64,000 nucleotides of DNA from contig JACGCM010001311.1 in the NCBI GenBank assembly GCA_014058105.1, forward strand, positions 792,501 to 856,500, written 5' to 3'. This document shows, one piece after another, positions 32,541 through 44,089 of the stretch. Under the pieces are notes generated by a model that saw only the letters and a list, made by a program, of their open reading frames with translations, searched no databases and was not told where the DNA came from. The stretch is from Kingdonia uniflora (lineage: Eukaryota; Streptophyta; Magnoliopsida; Ranunculales; Circaeasteraceae). Each line of letters opens with the position of its first letter. The stretch's first letter is position 1. The translations under genes were made by a program, and so were the position numbers.

Positions 32541-34200
32541 ATCAGCATTATGTAGCTTACGCTGAGACTTGAATGTTCGATGACCTCGATGTCCAAAGTT
32601 CTTTTTTTACTGTCTTCGAGCATTGCAGTAATGTTCTCGGCTCGAGGGAGATAGGAGATTGATGTTGTTTTGAATTCCTCATTTTTTCTTCGACCAGAGC
32701 TGCATAATCAACCATTTTGCCTAATGCTTTGAATGTTTTGTTGTAATGGTTGGCTATAAGTAAGGAATTGACGTAAACATTTATTTCTTCAACTCCAAGT
32801 GCTATAGCGAGATCCAGTCCATGCAAGATAGCTTCACTCTGTTTTATTGTTGGTGGCATAAAATTTGAGTTTGGTTATTTTTTCAATTAAATGATTGGAC
32901 GGTGTAACAAGGACGATAACGATCCCTGAACCTCGTGGTCCAGCTGTGCTTTGGGACCATGCATCTGGTTCTGTGATGGAGTCATTGGCCAGTACTTCTT
33001 TAAGTTTCTCCCATTCAGGGTATTCGACTAGAAAATTTGCCAAAAAATTGGCTATTGTTTGTCCTTTTACAGATATTTGAGGCTCGAAAGAGATAACGTA
33101 TTCCCTTAGGAATACAAACCATTGTTGAGCCCTCCATGATTTTTTTTTCTTAGAGAACACAAGTTTGAGAAGGAACTTTGTGATGACTTTGATGGGATGG
33201 GCATGGAAATAAGGTTGAAGTTTTTTAGAACTGTACATCAAAGTGAGTAGTTGCTTCTCGGTTATTGTATATCTTTTTTTAGCAGACATGGGAGTTTTGC
33301 TGATGAAGCAGATTGGTTTTTTTACCTCATCATCTTCTCGAATAAGGATGAAACTAATAGAGTCATCTGTGGTTGACAAGTACATTGTTAGCACTTTACC
33401 ATCAATAGAGTACTCATTATGGGAGGATGCCCCAAGTATCTTTTGAGGTCTTGGAAAGCCAATTCATAGTCACGGGTCCAAATAATTTCTTTGGGCTATT
33501 TTTTAGATATTGGAGCTGGATTCCCATGAAGAAGAAGGTAAAGAAGTTTGTATCGATCAGAGAACTTGAAGATAGACCTGTGAAGAGCTACAATCTTGCC
33601 AGCAAACTTGTTAACCAAGAGTACCTTGATTTGTGTCAGATCAATTTATATTCCCCTCTTGCTAACCAGATGTCCTAGAAACTTCACCGATGCGACACCA
33701 AATTGGTATTTTTCTGTGTTGAGTTTTATTTGGTAAGTACGAAGGATGTCGAAGATGGTCTATAAATTATTGCAATGATCTTCTCTCTTTAAGCTTTTGT
33801 AAATCATATCGTCGATGTATGCCTTCATGATTTTGCCTAAATGATCTTTAAACATTAGAGTGACAAGTTGTTGATAAGTGGCCCCTGTATTCTTTAATCC
33901 AAAAGGCATAACTGTATAACAGTAGATACCTCTTTTCATACAAAATATTATCTTCTCTTGGTCTTCCTCGACAAAAGGAACCTGATTATAACTGAAAACT
34001 GTATCCATCATTAAGAGAAGTTCATGCCCTACTACGGAGTCGAGGAGTTGGAGAATCAGAGGGAGTAGGAAGTTATCTTTTGGTATGAATTTGTTTGGCT
34101 CAGTAAAATTGATACAGACTCTGATTTTCCCATTTTTCTTTGGGACAACCACGATATTTGAAACCCATTTTGGGTATTTGGCTTCTCGAATGAATCCTAC
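32541..34200 (-). pseudogene. Tat1 reverse transcriptase and RNase H
   Basis: This region copies RNA to DNA and removes the RNA strand. RT motifs are VVPKKNGKIRVCINF, LLMMDTVFSYNQVPF, MPFGLKNTGATYQQ and the active-site AYIDDM (about 33800), which is intact. RNase H follows (33394-32557) with YLSTTDDSISFILIREDDEV, KKRYTITEKQLLTLMYS and a second, plant-type RNase H part with SEAILHGLDLAIALGVEEI. Stops and frameshifts separate the blocks, for example after GDHCNNL-like sequence near 33760. Confidence 0.75.
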
Positions 34201-34489
34201 TCGAAGGAGTTTATCTATTTCTTCATTAACTGCTTCGCGAAAGCGAGGGACTAAATTATGACGCTTTTATACAGCTGATTTACTACCTAGAAGGAGGTTG
34301 AGTTTGTGACATGCTATCGAGGGATCGATGTCAGACATCTCTTGAAAATACCATGCAAAGATGTCGATGTTTTTCTTTAAGAGTTGCACCAAAGTCTCTC
34401 TTTCGTTGGATGACAGTTTTAAACCAATAAAGGCATTTTCTCCGGTCCCATCAAGTTCGATGGATTCAACCGCCTCAGTATCATGTTGC

Positions 34490-35090
34490 TCAAATGTTAA
34501 AGGTGACTCTTGCTGTAATTGTTATGCTTCAAAAGTTTTGCTGTGTGAGAGTTAGTAGTGGTATTGTTGCACATTCGTGCCACAACTTGACTTCCTTTAA
34601 TTTCATAGACTTGGTGATATGTTGGAAATCGCAAGGCCAGATGATATGTCGATGGTACTGCCTTAATAGAATATAACCAACTTCGACCCAAGATCCCTAA
34701 ATATTTTGATTTAATATTTATGATAATGAATTTGACGAAAGTGGTTTCTGGTCCTGCTTAAATTGGTAGTATGATTTATCCCATGACAGATTCTTTGGAA
34801 CCGTTAAACCCTGTTATGACTACTATCGAAGCTTTGACTGAATCCTTGAGGCTTAGAACATCAATAAATCTTTTGAACAACGCGTCTACTGCGCTTCTTA
34901 TATCAATAAGAAGTGTGTGCAAGTAGTCCTGACCTACTTTGAGCATTATGACCAGTAGGTCATCATGAAAGTACTTGACATGGTTGGTGTTGCAGTCTTC
35001 GAAAGGAATATGATATGAACGTTTAGCCTTGCTGAAGCTGGGAGGAAGTTTTACAGATTTCTTCAATGACGTCATCTTGCAGCAAGATGT
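34490..35090 (-). pseudogene. Tat1 protease region
   Basis: An aspartic protease processes Gag-Pol. The frame IPFEDCNTNHVKYFHDDLLV, IMLKVGQDYLHTLLIDIRSA and VDALFKR aligns with Tat2, where the active site is MIDTGSDIENLF. Here the DTG is DIR, so catalysis is lost. Downstream, LGILGRSWLYSIKAVPSTYH and LALRFPTYHQVYEIKGSQ match the conserved end of the domain. A stop follows VMG at 34776. Confidence 0.65.
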
Positions 35091-36700
35091 AATTATATCA
35101 TCTTTCTTTCATTCTTTTCTTTCCCTTCTCAATTTCGATCATGTAAAGATGGCGAGCTTGACCTTATCCTTGCTCTTGTTCGACTTCTTATTTTTTTAGT
35201 CTCTTCTTTGAGGAACTTCTAGATGTCGACTATGTCCTCGTAAAGTTTTCCTACAAGTTGAATATGATGAAAGATTCGTATCAGAAAGTAACAGTTGTCA
35301 GTCTCATGGTTATGCACGTTGTGATACTAACACAAGGGTTTGTTGGGTACATCAGGAATTGTATGTGCTTCTCAAAACAAATCGTCCTCCTTTATCATTG
35401 GTAAGATAGTGGAGAGTGTGGTTATCATAGGAGGCAAGACTGGGATGGGTCTGTCTGGATTCCTGTCTTTCTTCATGACGTTATCGATATTCCTTCCCAT
35501 TGTTTGGGAGTCACATTACTTACTGACTTTGGAGGTGGCAATGAAATTGCTTTGTTGGAATGAATGAGTGAGGAGATTTTCATCTTATCCTTTTTAGACA
35601 ATTCCAATTCAATGTAGTTATTAACAACATCGATCATTTCTGTCATTGTTTTGGGTTTAAGCAAGGTAAGTTCTTCTTGAACTTTAGAATCGATGTGGAG
35701 TGTTGGGGTGAATGTTGGAACAACAATTTTGGGATCTGAGATCCCAATGTTCCTTGTTTCCTGCAGGAAACGCTTGCGAAAGCTTGCTAAGGTCTCTTTC
35801 GCACCTTGCTCGAAAAAGAATAAAGAATTAATTGTTACTTCTCACTCTTTAGCATGGGCGTAGTTTGATTCGAAGAGCCATTGTAACTGGCTAAAACTGG
35901 TAATGGAGCCTTCAGGAATAGTATGAAACCATCTAAGAGGTTCTTCCTTAAGGCTCATGTTAAATAATCTGCATAGCATGTGATCGAGTTTTGAGTAAAA
36001 TCCAACTGCTGCTTTAAAGTGTCAGACGTGGGTAAGAGGGTCAGTGAGGCCTACATATTAATGAAACTTCAGCATGAAGGAAATTTTCTGGAATGGGCAT
36101 GACTTCGAGATGAGGAAAAATGGGGTTTATCTTAATCTTATCGAGAATTGATCTTCAACTTGGATTGTCTGAGTGTATGGCTTCGATCTTATTATTCAGA
36201 TCGTCAAAGGTAATAAATTACAACAAAGTATTTGGTGCTGCTGCAATATGAGGATCAAAGTCACCCTATCCTTTAGGTCCCAACATGCCTCTCACAGGAC
36301 GCCTCACCGGTAGTGGTATAGTTTGGTGACGTATCGTCAACTTCCTTGTATGGTCGATGCTGAGGATGTGTGACCAAAATATCGAGAAGCTCTATCTGGA
36401 TTCCTCTATCTGGATTGAGAAGTTCAAACTTGTTCCTCCCTTGACAGGTTCTCTCTCTGAATTGCCCTGGAGCGATGATCACTTCAGGCTTGAGGAGGTG
36501 ATGTTTGACAGCCAGTGAGTCGGTCCTGATATCTTTATAAAATTTGTATTTATTTATGATGTGTTTAACTCTGTTGTTCCAAGGATTTTCCCCTCTCGTC
36601 TCTTTCAACTTGAAGAGCTTGTGCGTGGATCTACTGATCTTCAAGCCTTTGGACTCGGTCAGACTCCATATTTTTTTAAGTTCGATCATAGCATTGTGCA
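35091..36700 (-). pseudogene. Tat1 gag
   Basis: Gag forms the particle. Recognisable pieces on the minus strand are LRWFHTIPEGSITSFSQLQ (about 35920), the block FFEQGAKETLASFRKRFLQE (about 35800) and EELTLLKPKTMTEMIDVVNN YIELE (about 35640). These are the usual retrotransposon Gag domain in Tat order. The N-terminal frame (36689-36273) is charged and carries no motif. Many stops occur and no zinc knuckle was found. Confidence 0.6.
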
Positions 36701-36822
36701 GATGGACTGCTTCTAGTACGGGGTTGATCTCGTGGTTCTTCTAAGTATTGGAGGCACTTCTGAGATTCATATTTGTCATCAGACTATTTAGGATCACTGG
36801 TGGTAAAGAAAAAGTGCGGTCT

Positions 36823-36839
36823 TCCCACAGACGGCGTCA
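36823..36839 (-). promoter_or_regulatory. Tat1 primer-binding site
   Basis: Two bases inside the 5' LTR the minus strand reads TGACGCCGTCTGTGGGAAG. Tat2 has TGGCGCCGTCTGTTGGAAAG in the same place. TGGCGCCGT is the complement of the 3' end of plant tRNA-Asp type sequences (ACGGCGCCA). The Tat1 site has one change in that core. Confidence 0.65.
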
Positions 36840-36841
36840 AT

Positions 36842-37314
36842 TGCAATGGCGCGTTTTCCAGAAGGATAACTTCGCCAATACTTAAGTAAAGAATATGCAA
36901 CTATAAACTTAAGTATACAAAATTTTACGTGGAAACTCAGTAAAACTTGAGAAAAACCATGACCTTGAGGAGGATTTAGGTATAAAATCTAATAGTTGTT
37001 AATTATAACAATTGTTTAAACAGTAAGGACGTAAGAATATATGAATAGTAGAGTTGCGGATCAGATTAACATATTCTCTGCCTATATTTATAGTAAATAC
37101 AGGCAATTACAAAAACAAAACAGTTTCTTATTTTTGCGGGTAGTGGGCGAACATCGCGGATCTCCCTGTAATGGCCCTATTTGACTAAGCATAATAGCTA
37201 TTGCAGCGGGTCGAGCTCTGTAGTCGCAGATGTGATATCTTCTCGAATAATGGAATATCTTCGACTAAATTATGTTGGCTTCTTCTTATCGAATCTGGGA
37301 AATATGCTACTACA
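36842..37314 (-). repeat. Tat1 5' LTR
   Basis: It begins (plus strand) TGCAATGGCG and ends GCTACTACA, then the target copy GGTAT. It is paired with 17947-18429. On the minus strand it starts TGTAGTAGCATATTTCCCAG. The TATATTTATAGTAAATACAG stretch near 37090 corresponds to TATATATATAGTAGATACAG in the partner and could include the promoter; that is inference. Confidence 0.8.
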
Positions 37315-37319
37315 GGTAT

Positions 37320-37736
37320 GAAAGTTTTATTGCCTTTACGTTGAATCCATAATTATTTCCTTATTTTCAAATTCTCCAGGTCCTTACGAGCTTTAATGCC
37401 ATCCTTGGTTTTTCTTTTAGTTCCCATTATCATCGCTATGGTGATTGAAGCAAAGTTACTTTCTACATGCATTACATCAAGATTATGCGGCACAGGCAGA
37501 TACTGTGCATATTAAATAAAATTAGAATGCATACTTTAACATCCAATATGTATTGATTCTACATAAGTATTTTCATACCTTCCAATAAGGCAAGCTGAAT
37601 AGGATTATTTTCTTTGACCAGGGAGTCGGGTCGTCATCTTTATTTGTAACTCTTTTTCTCTTTTCTCCTATGTTTCCCCATTCTGTTACTAGCTTATCTA
37701 CTCTGCTTAATACCTCTGAACTAGTCAAACGTATTG
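37320..37736 (-). pseudogene. CACTA tnp2 gene, third piece
   Basis: Between Tat1 and Tat2 the minus strand reads RLTSSEVLSRVDKLVTEWGN, KKIILFSLPYWK at a GTATG donor, and after a short intron LPVPHNLDVMHVESNFASIT, MIMGTKRKTKDGIKARKDL. This is the tnp2 segment usually written FFELPYWKxLxLRHNLDVMHIEKN. It links the N-terminal pieces on the right with the C-terminal piece at 17941. Confidence 0.8.
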
Positions 37737-37741
37737 GTGCT

Positions 37742-38366
37742 TGTGATTGCCAAATTTTGTAAGCTCAAAATAGCTTGAAATTTAGTATCACACCAATAAA
37801 CCTGTAACAATATTCTAATGACAAATAAGAAAATGACACAGGTAGATTTTAGCGTAGAAAACCTCAGAATAGGTAAAAAACCACGACCTTGAGTGGAGGA
37901 TTTTTGGTAAAAATATTTTTAGTAAAAATATTTTTAGTAATTGAAGTAGGTATATTATTACAAGTGATTTATAAGTTTAGAAATGCTTGAATCTTGTAAC
38001 AAAGAAGCTTGAATAGTTTGAGAATCTAAACAAGTGATTTCTTTTATAATTTTTCTGGTCATGTCCCTTTTCGAACTTTTTCTTTATATAGGCCTTCTTC
38101 GCAGCTCTTCATCGTGCTGGAGCACATTTTCCAAATAATGTGGTTAGTGGCAATTGACTGAGTAACTGACAAGTTTGTGATAGACAGGTGTCTTTGACTA
38201 ATTCAGGCTTTCCAATTTAAGCTCGACCCATGCTCTTCGCTAGTTTGTGGGGTAGGTTGAAATATTAATTAGAGATGTTATACTGCAAAAGGCGTGAGCC
38301 TGAGATGGAGGCAATTTGAACTAGCAGTAACTCGATTTAGGTGAGATTGAGGGATAGGTTCCTACA
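37742..38366 (-). repeat. Tat2 3' LTR
   Basis: The plus strand starts TGTGATTGCCAAATTTTG and ends AGGTTCCTACA. It shares AACCTGTAACAATATTCTAA, AATGACACAGGT and TTGACTGAGTA with the other LTR. A short duplication (GTAAAAATATTTTTA twice near 37916) is absent in the 5' LTR. Confidence 0.8.
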
Positions 38367-38380
38367 ATTGCCCCCTCATA
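38367..38380 (-). promoter_or_regulatory. Tat2 polypurine tract
   Basis: Directly before the 3' LTR the minus strand reads TATGAGGGGGCAAT, a G-rich purine tract in the expected place for plus-strand DNA priming. It supports the minus orientation of the element. Confidence 0.65.
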
Positions 38381-38623
38381 GCCAAAGTCACTAGTGGCTT
38401 TGGTTGAGAAAGAATCTGAGTGTAACGTGTATTTATATTAAATCTTTGAAATTCAAAACAGAGTAATGATGGCGTTGACTGGATAGAAGTTATGCGATAT
38501 TGGGAAGTGATGGGTATTAAATGATGATATGGATGCTAATGTATGTAACGTTTGAGATTAAATAGTTGCGTCAATAATAAATGATGACGCTTGGGGAAAA
38601 TGTACCTGCACAATAAATGTAGG

Positions 38624-38990
38624 GTTATATAAATAATACCTGTGGCAAATCTTTGAAACAGTGCCTGCTTGCGTAATTTTTTCTGAAATGGTGAAGACTC
38701 GGAGGATGATTCTTAAAGAGAGGATAGCAACTGAAATGCAGAGGTTCAAGTTGAAGTACTTTGGTAACAAATCCCTAGAGTTGTCTATTCCTGTTCATGT
38801 TCCTCCGATTTATCAAGGTCTGTCGGAAGAGGAAGTGGTTGAAGCTGAGGAGGAATTTAACTGTAAGTGGAGGTTTCATGTTCTCGTCTTGACATGCAAG
38901 GAGCGTTGGGCTTGTCTCTGTATTCTAGCGGAGGACAATGTTCGGGCTTCATATGTAGGGGTAGGCGTAACTACGAGGAAGTTATGCTGA
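38624..38990 (+). CDS. Small antisense ORF of Tat2 (homologue of Tat1 ORFs a-c)
   Basis: TATATAAATAATACC at 38626 precedes the ATG at 38688 by about 50 bp. The product begins MVKTRRMILKERIATEMQRF, KLKYFGN, then PVHVPPIYQGLSEEEVVEAE and EEFNCKW; after this the frame continues to a stop at 38990. It aligns with ORFs a and b of Tat1 (start MVxTR, Lys-Tyr motif, P-V-x-x-x-Y, acidic helix). The frame is open here. No known domain. It lies opposite to gag-pol, close to the 3' LTR. Confidence 0.5.
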
Positions 38991-39499
38991 TCTCTTGCAT
39001 CGCCATGGATTCTAAGGTTGGGCCTTCTTCATCTCTACCAACTGTACAGTGGTAGTGGTTATAGGAGAGGTGGTGATGGCAGTAGAGGAGGAGGACTAGA
39101 AGTGGGAGTCTGCTGACGCATTTCCATCATGTTTTGGAGCTCAGAAAACCTTCATTTTTTGAGGTGGAGGCCAATACTGAGTCTGCTGCTTGCATAGTTT
39201 ATATTTGAAGTTCAACTGGACTTTAACCTGACTCATGCGAGGGAAACTTTTTGTTGTATCCAATATCGTCTTTGTATCAGGGTGAAAAATTACTGAAGCG
39301 GGATGAACTGAAGGACTTGAAGTGCCAGAATGCTTTGAATGACATGTTACTTAAAAAGCATTGGAAAGACATGTTATCTGTAAAGTACTTGAAGGTTGTG
39401 TTGGTCAAATTCATGTACGGGCATTATACCTGAACCTGTATGCAGGTCGAGCGTGATAGACAATTTTGTAGGTTGAAACTTTACCTGTAGAAATTGTTG

Positions 39500-42400
39500 T
39501 TAATATGGATTCTGTACCTACTAACGAGGTGTCGACCTCTGGTTGGACGATGGAGTCTGATGGTGAGGTTGAAGTAGGATTGGAACAATTTTCAGGTTTT
39601 CTTGGTCAATTAATATTTTATCCTCCTGGTTCGGATCCCATTAGAGAATTCTATAAGGCCAAGGCCACTATATGAGGGACATGGGGTAATTGTGTAGAGT
39701 ATGTCGGTAGACACTTTAGGGGTTGTACAGTAGCGGCCGATTTTGAGTATGCCGGTAGGAAGAGTATTTTTATTTGTTGGCCGATTTAGAAGTGGAAAAA
39801 TGAGATAGGGGTATAGACAAATCGATATCGTTAAAATACTTTGATGAAGGTGTTCGGAGTGACCTTGAGCAAGGCTTTTTGTGTTATCTGTCTCAATTAG
39901 AGTACGGGTTGAGTCTTCCTTTGACCAATTTGGTAAAGGGGATCATGAATGTAATTGAGGCATGTCCTGTTCAATTGAATGGGAACATGTGGGAGGTTAT
40001 AAATGTTTGCGATCATCTGAATGAGAAGTGGGAGAACGAGGGGAAATTGAGGAGGATATACACTGAGGATATGCTGCAATTCTATGGGGGGGGGGGAAAT
40101 TATCGTGCTAGTGGTGGGGCATATTTCTGTGCGAGCATATCTCGGCCTCGTTTCTTCGATCTGAATTCAACAAGTCGAACTTGGAATGACAACGTCATAT
40201 GGATGAAGGGTAATTGCCTTTATAGAGATGAAGAAGAACCTCTAGATCTTCAGTTTAGAGCTGTAAAATAAAGTAAGTACTGCCATGCATAGATAATTTA
40301 TTGATATATTTGAACGGATACTTGTGGTTGATAATAAAGTGATGTCGTATATTACAGGTGTAAAATCCCACGTCAAGAGGAAATAGTTATTATTGGATGA
40401 GGTTGCCGAGGAGGAGGCTGAGCTCGAATGTGTATTGGAAGGACTAGGTCTTTGTAGAAAGAAGAGAGTTGATAGCAGGTTGAAAAAGGTGCAAAAGGCT
40501 CAGTTGACCAGGTTAATGGTGGGTGCCGCCGAAGAAAAAAAAAGAGGAACTGGTGTAGAAGGTCGAACCCACTTGGCCAAGACCTCTGAAATAGAGAGTT
40601 TGGTCCAGCCTGAATCCATCATGTCGAGCGAAATAACTCAAAAGTATCCGAAAAAACAGATGTTAAAGTCCGTGGCGGCCTTTGGTACCACTAGAAGTGG
40701 TGAGTCCGTTAAAGAAAAAAAAAGACGGGTCAAATCTTTGGAGAAGTCTGGTGAGAAGGTCTCTGAAGAGAGACCTGTTGTGCTGGTGGCCCTTCATGGA
40801 GAAGAAGTGACGGGCAAGATGGTAAGTGTATATTGATTATATGAAATATATTTATTGCATGCCGAGCTAATACTGAGGTCGATGTGTATTATGCAGGTTG
40901 CTCGGATTGTTAAGGGGCTTTGGCTGGGAGTTAAAGAAGATAAGTCTGAATTGAAAAAGATAAAAATCGAGCTTGAGAAAAAGTTAGCTCGAGCAAAAGC
41001 TGATGCTGCTAAGGATGCAAAGCAGTTAGAGGCTCTAAAGGTCGCTCACGCCGTAGCAATTAGGCAGCTACAGGTGGAGGTGGGAGTCAAGCAAGAGGAT
41101 ATGGTTGAGGAGCGTAACAGGCTTGGGCGCCACCTGATGTCAAAGGGTTACTCAGAGGAGGAGGTGGATGACATTAAGGCGGACACCTATATTGTGGAGG
41201 GAGATGAAGAAGATATTAATGAGGTCACGGTGGGAGTTGTCGATGGGTTAGATGGTGTTTCCTGTCAGACAATGATTGACATTTAAGGGGGTGACATCGA
41301 ACACCTCGAGGGTGAGACTGAGAAGGTAGGGTAGAGAAATGAACTTGTATGAACATATTCGACATGTATCGTAAATTGTTGGATTGTGTATCTTTAATAG
41401 ACTTGTAGTCTGAGTTTGCCCGTAACTCTTTTGTAGGCACGTAGAGAAATCAATCTCAGGATAAAATTCCTAGAGACTGAGCTTGCCAGGGAAAAAGAGA
41501 TTTCTACATCCTTGCTGTCTTCGCAAGCAGAGCTGTAGGTTAGATCGAAAAAGGCCTTTTGGCTTAAACATTATCTTTGATGTAACTACTAAGTAGCGAG
41601 AGCAAACATTGAACTTAGAGGTATAAAAAAAATTAGACCGTTGCATATAGGAAATGTGTACCTGAGATACCGAAATATATGGCATGAAATGTTTCGCTGA
41701 GTAGGCACTTTGACCTTAAGTCTAAAAGTAGTTGTACACAGTAGATGTTAGAAATTGGAGACCCTATTGAAATGATTAACATATATATGCGTGTTGATGT
41801 GTGTATAATCGAACTGTATTTAATATATTTATATTGTGCAGGTAGAGTTGGATTCAGTTTGCTCACGCGGAGATGAAGCGCTTCAATGTAACTGAGAATT
41901 TATAGAGGAGTTGGATAGGATGAGGGGAGCGACTAAGGACAGAGAAGACCAGCACATAAAAGTATACTTTAAATATGTTGAGGTAAACTTGGCTGTTGCT
42001 GACCTCACTAGTAAGCTCGAGGAGAAAGATGTTGAAATCGGCAAAGGGTCAAAAGAGCTTGCGGAGACGAAGGAACATACCGCAAAGCTCCAGAGTCGGA
42101 TTGACACTTTAATTTCAAAGAATAGGTTGGTTGAAATGGCTCAGTATCGCATTTAGGCTCTAGAAAGATCAGAAGGTCAATTTTGAATTGATCTCCAAAA
42201 TTGTAGAAGTGAATTGGAACGACTGAAGCAGATACTGGTGGAAAAAGATAACGAGTTGAAAGTAGCTCGAGAGAATCTATCAGCCTCAGAGGCTGTAGTG
42301 GAACACTTGAATCTAGCCCTACCTACAAAGGATATGGAGTTTCGGGAGATGCAACGAAGATGTAATGATCATAATGAGAGTGGCTCGACTAAAGGCCGAA

Positions 42401-43220
42401 CTGGCGCAAGCCAACGCACGTGCCAAGAAAGTAGAGGCTGGAAAGCGTTCGAGGGGGAGTAAAGGATGTTCACATTCCTCTAGTTTGAGGGGATGCAGTG
42501 AGTTTATCAGGACGAATTAGAGAGCTTGAAGGTGATCTAGCTCGAATACAAGGACATGTTCAAAGAGGTAATGCAAGCTTAAGGGAAAGCCAACATAAGT
42601 TGGATGTTACTCCTATCGGGGAGAAAGTCCTAGAAGGGGAAATCCGGGCATAGGAGATGCTGATGAAGAAGAAATATGACTTATTAAAGGATATTCCGGT
42701 TAGGGAAGAGTTGAATACAGAAATCAAGAGACTTCGTGCTTGGGTGGTGGACCTAGAGGCCAAGAATTTGGCTGAATCAGCTAAATATGTGAAGAAATTG
42801 GAGGAGAATATAACTATTGATCCTCGGCTAGACATGGAATTGATCCATCAGAAGTCACGGTACGCAAATTTGGAGGCACGTCTCGAGAAGTTGAGATCAA
42901 AATTTATAAGGATGATTGTATCCAATGTATCAAGTTCTGACCTGTTAAAGTCGATTGTTACATATTTTATAGAGGAAGTAAAAAGACTTGAGTTAGAACG
43001 AGATACCTTATTCAAAAGTATGTCGGTTAAGGGATGCGTTTGTGGAGTGAATATAGATCGGGGAAACTGTATGTCCTTTATTGAAACCCATTTAGGCCCT
43101 CGACCTGCTGAGCTGATAGAGCAGGGCAGAGCTATTGTAATATGTGAATTAAAAATTCGACCTCTTGCTGAAGAGGAAAGTGTTGTTGACACCTCATCTG
43201 CAGGAAAGGATCCCTTGTAA
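39500..43220 (+). pseudogene. Tat2 main antisense gene, multi-exon, coiled-coil with Cys-rich end
   Basis: The plus strand carries exon-like blocks: B about 39505-40275, C 40358-40821, D 40897-41325, E 41437-41538, F 41842-43220, joined by GT/AG sites with consistent phase for C to F. B holds a globular part (GLSLPLTNLVKGIMNVIEAC, MWEVINVCDHLNEKWENEGK, YFCASISRPRFFDLNSTSRT). C and D are charged; D ends LMSKGYSEEEVDDIKADTYI and VVDGLDGVSCQT. E and F form a long coiled coil and finish CVCGVNIDRGNC, HLGPRPAELIEQGRA, ending VDTSSAGKDPL. Stops (for example at about 41284 and 42156) show decay. The layout matches antisense ORFs reported in Tat-lineage elements. Function unknown. Confidence 0.6.
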
Positions 43221-43280
43221 TATGACTTTGACCTGAAAAATAAATTGTATCTATCGCAAATACATTGAAATAGATAAAAG

Positions 43281-43893
43281 CTAGTATGACCTTTGCTTTA
43301 TCTTGTGTCTGGTGGGGTCTTTGATATAAAACAAGTTTTTACACATGTTTTAATCGCAGAGGCGGGTTGAGCCAGTCGAATCAAGTAACTTTTGATTCAA
43401 CTGTGAGAATGTTGCAAACATATTAAAAGAAATGAAGGCTAGTATTATTTATGCCAAATCTTATGTCTGTTAGAGTCTTTGATATAAGACAAGTTTCTAC
43501 ACTTGCCTCAATCGCTGAGATTTAGTAGAGTCAGCCAAACTAAGTGTTATTCTTGATTTAACTTGTATAATGACCCAAACAAGTTGAAAAAGATGAAGAC
43601 TAGTATGACTTTTGCCTTATCTATTATTTGGTAGAGTCTTTGATATAAGACAAGTTTCTACATTTGCCTAAATAGTAGAAATTTAGTAGAGTCAACCAAA
43701 CCAAGTGTTATCCTTGATTTAACTAGTATAATGATCCAAACAAGTTTAAAAAGATGAAGACTAGTATGACATTTGTCTTATTTCTTGTTTGGTAGAGTCT
43801 TTGATATAAAATAAGTTTCTACACTTTCTTCGATCGCAGAGATTTAGTAGAGTCAGCCAAACCAAGTATTATCCTTGATTTAACTAGTATTAT
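43281..43893. repeat. Tandem repeat, about four units of 160 bp, in Tat2 3' region
   Basis: Units begin CTAGTATGAC or CTAGTATTAT at 43281, 43439, 43600 and 43761 (spacing 158-161), with a partial fifth at about 43883. Each has GGTAGAGTCTTTGATATAA, AAGTTTCTACA and AGTAGAGTCAGCCAAACCAA-type segments. Units 2 to 4 are most alike. The array lies between the antisense gene and the integrase end. Confidence 0.85.
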
Positions 43894-44089
43894 CTATGCT
43901 TTGATCTATATAATGTGATTGAATCTACGTAAGTAGAGAGAGATGTTATAAAAATTTTGGAAGTTTCATTGATAAGTTGAAAATTTACATTGGATGGAGA
44001 TGAATATCTCACTTTTGGAATAGAAAAACAAAAACGAGCAATAAAAATAGAGTAGTAAGACGCTTAACGATAGTACCGTTTAAGTCGCC

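Larger units (their letters stand above)
17947..37314 (-). mobile_element. Tat1: Ty3/gypsy (Tat-type) LTR retrotransposon with nested hATs
   Basis: LTRs are at 17947-18429 and 36842-37314, and GGTAT flanks the element on both sides (17942-17946, 37315-37319). Read on the minus strand: 5' LTR, primer site (36839-36823), gag, protease, RT, RNase H, integrase, then a 3' region of about 12.8 kb, of which about 7.9 kb is two hAT insertions. The integrase shows no chromodomain, and plus-strand ORFs lie between integrase and the 3' LTR, as described for Tat-lineage elements such as Retand, RIRE2 and Grande. Many stops and lost catalytic residues show it is dead. Confidence 0.85.

Noticed and set aside
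40085..40098. Oligo-G run in the Tat2 antisense gene as a G-quadruplex
   Set aside because: A single G run, and the surrounding frame reads through it as glycines; no set of four runs.
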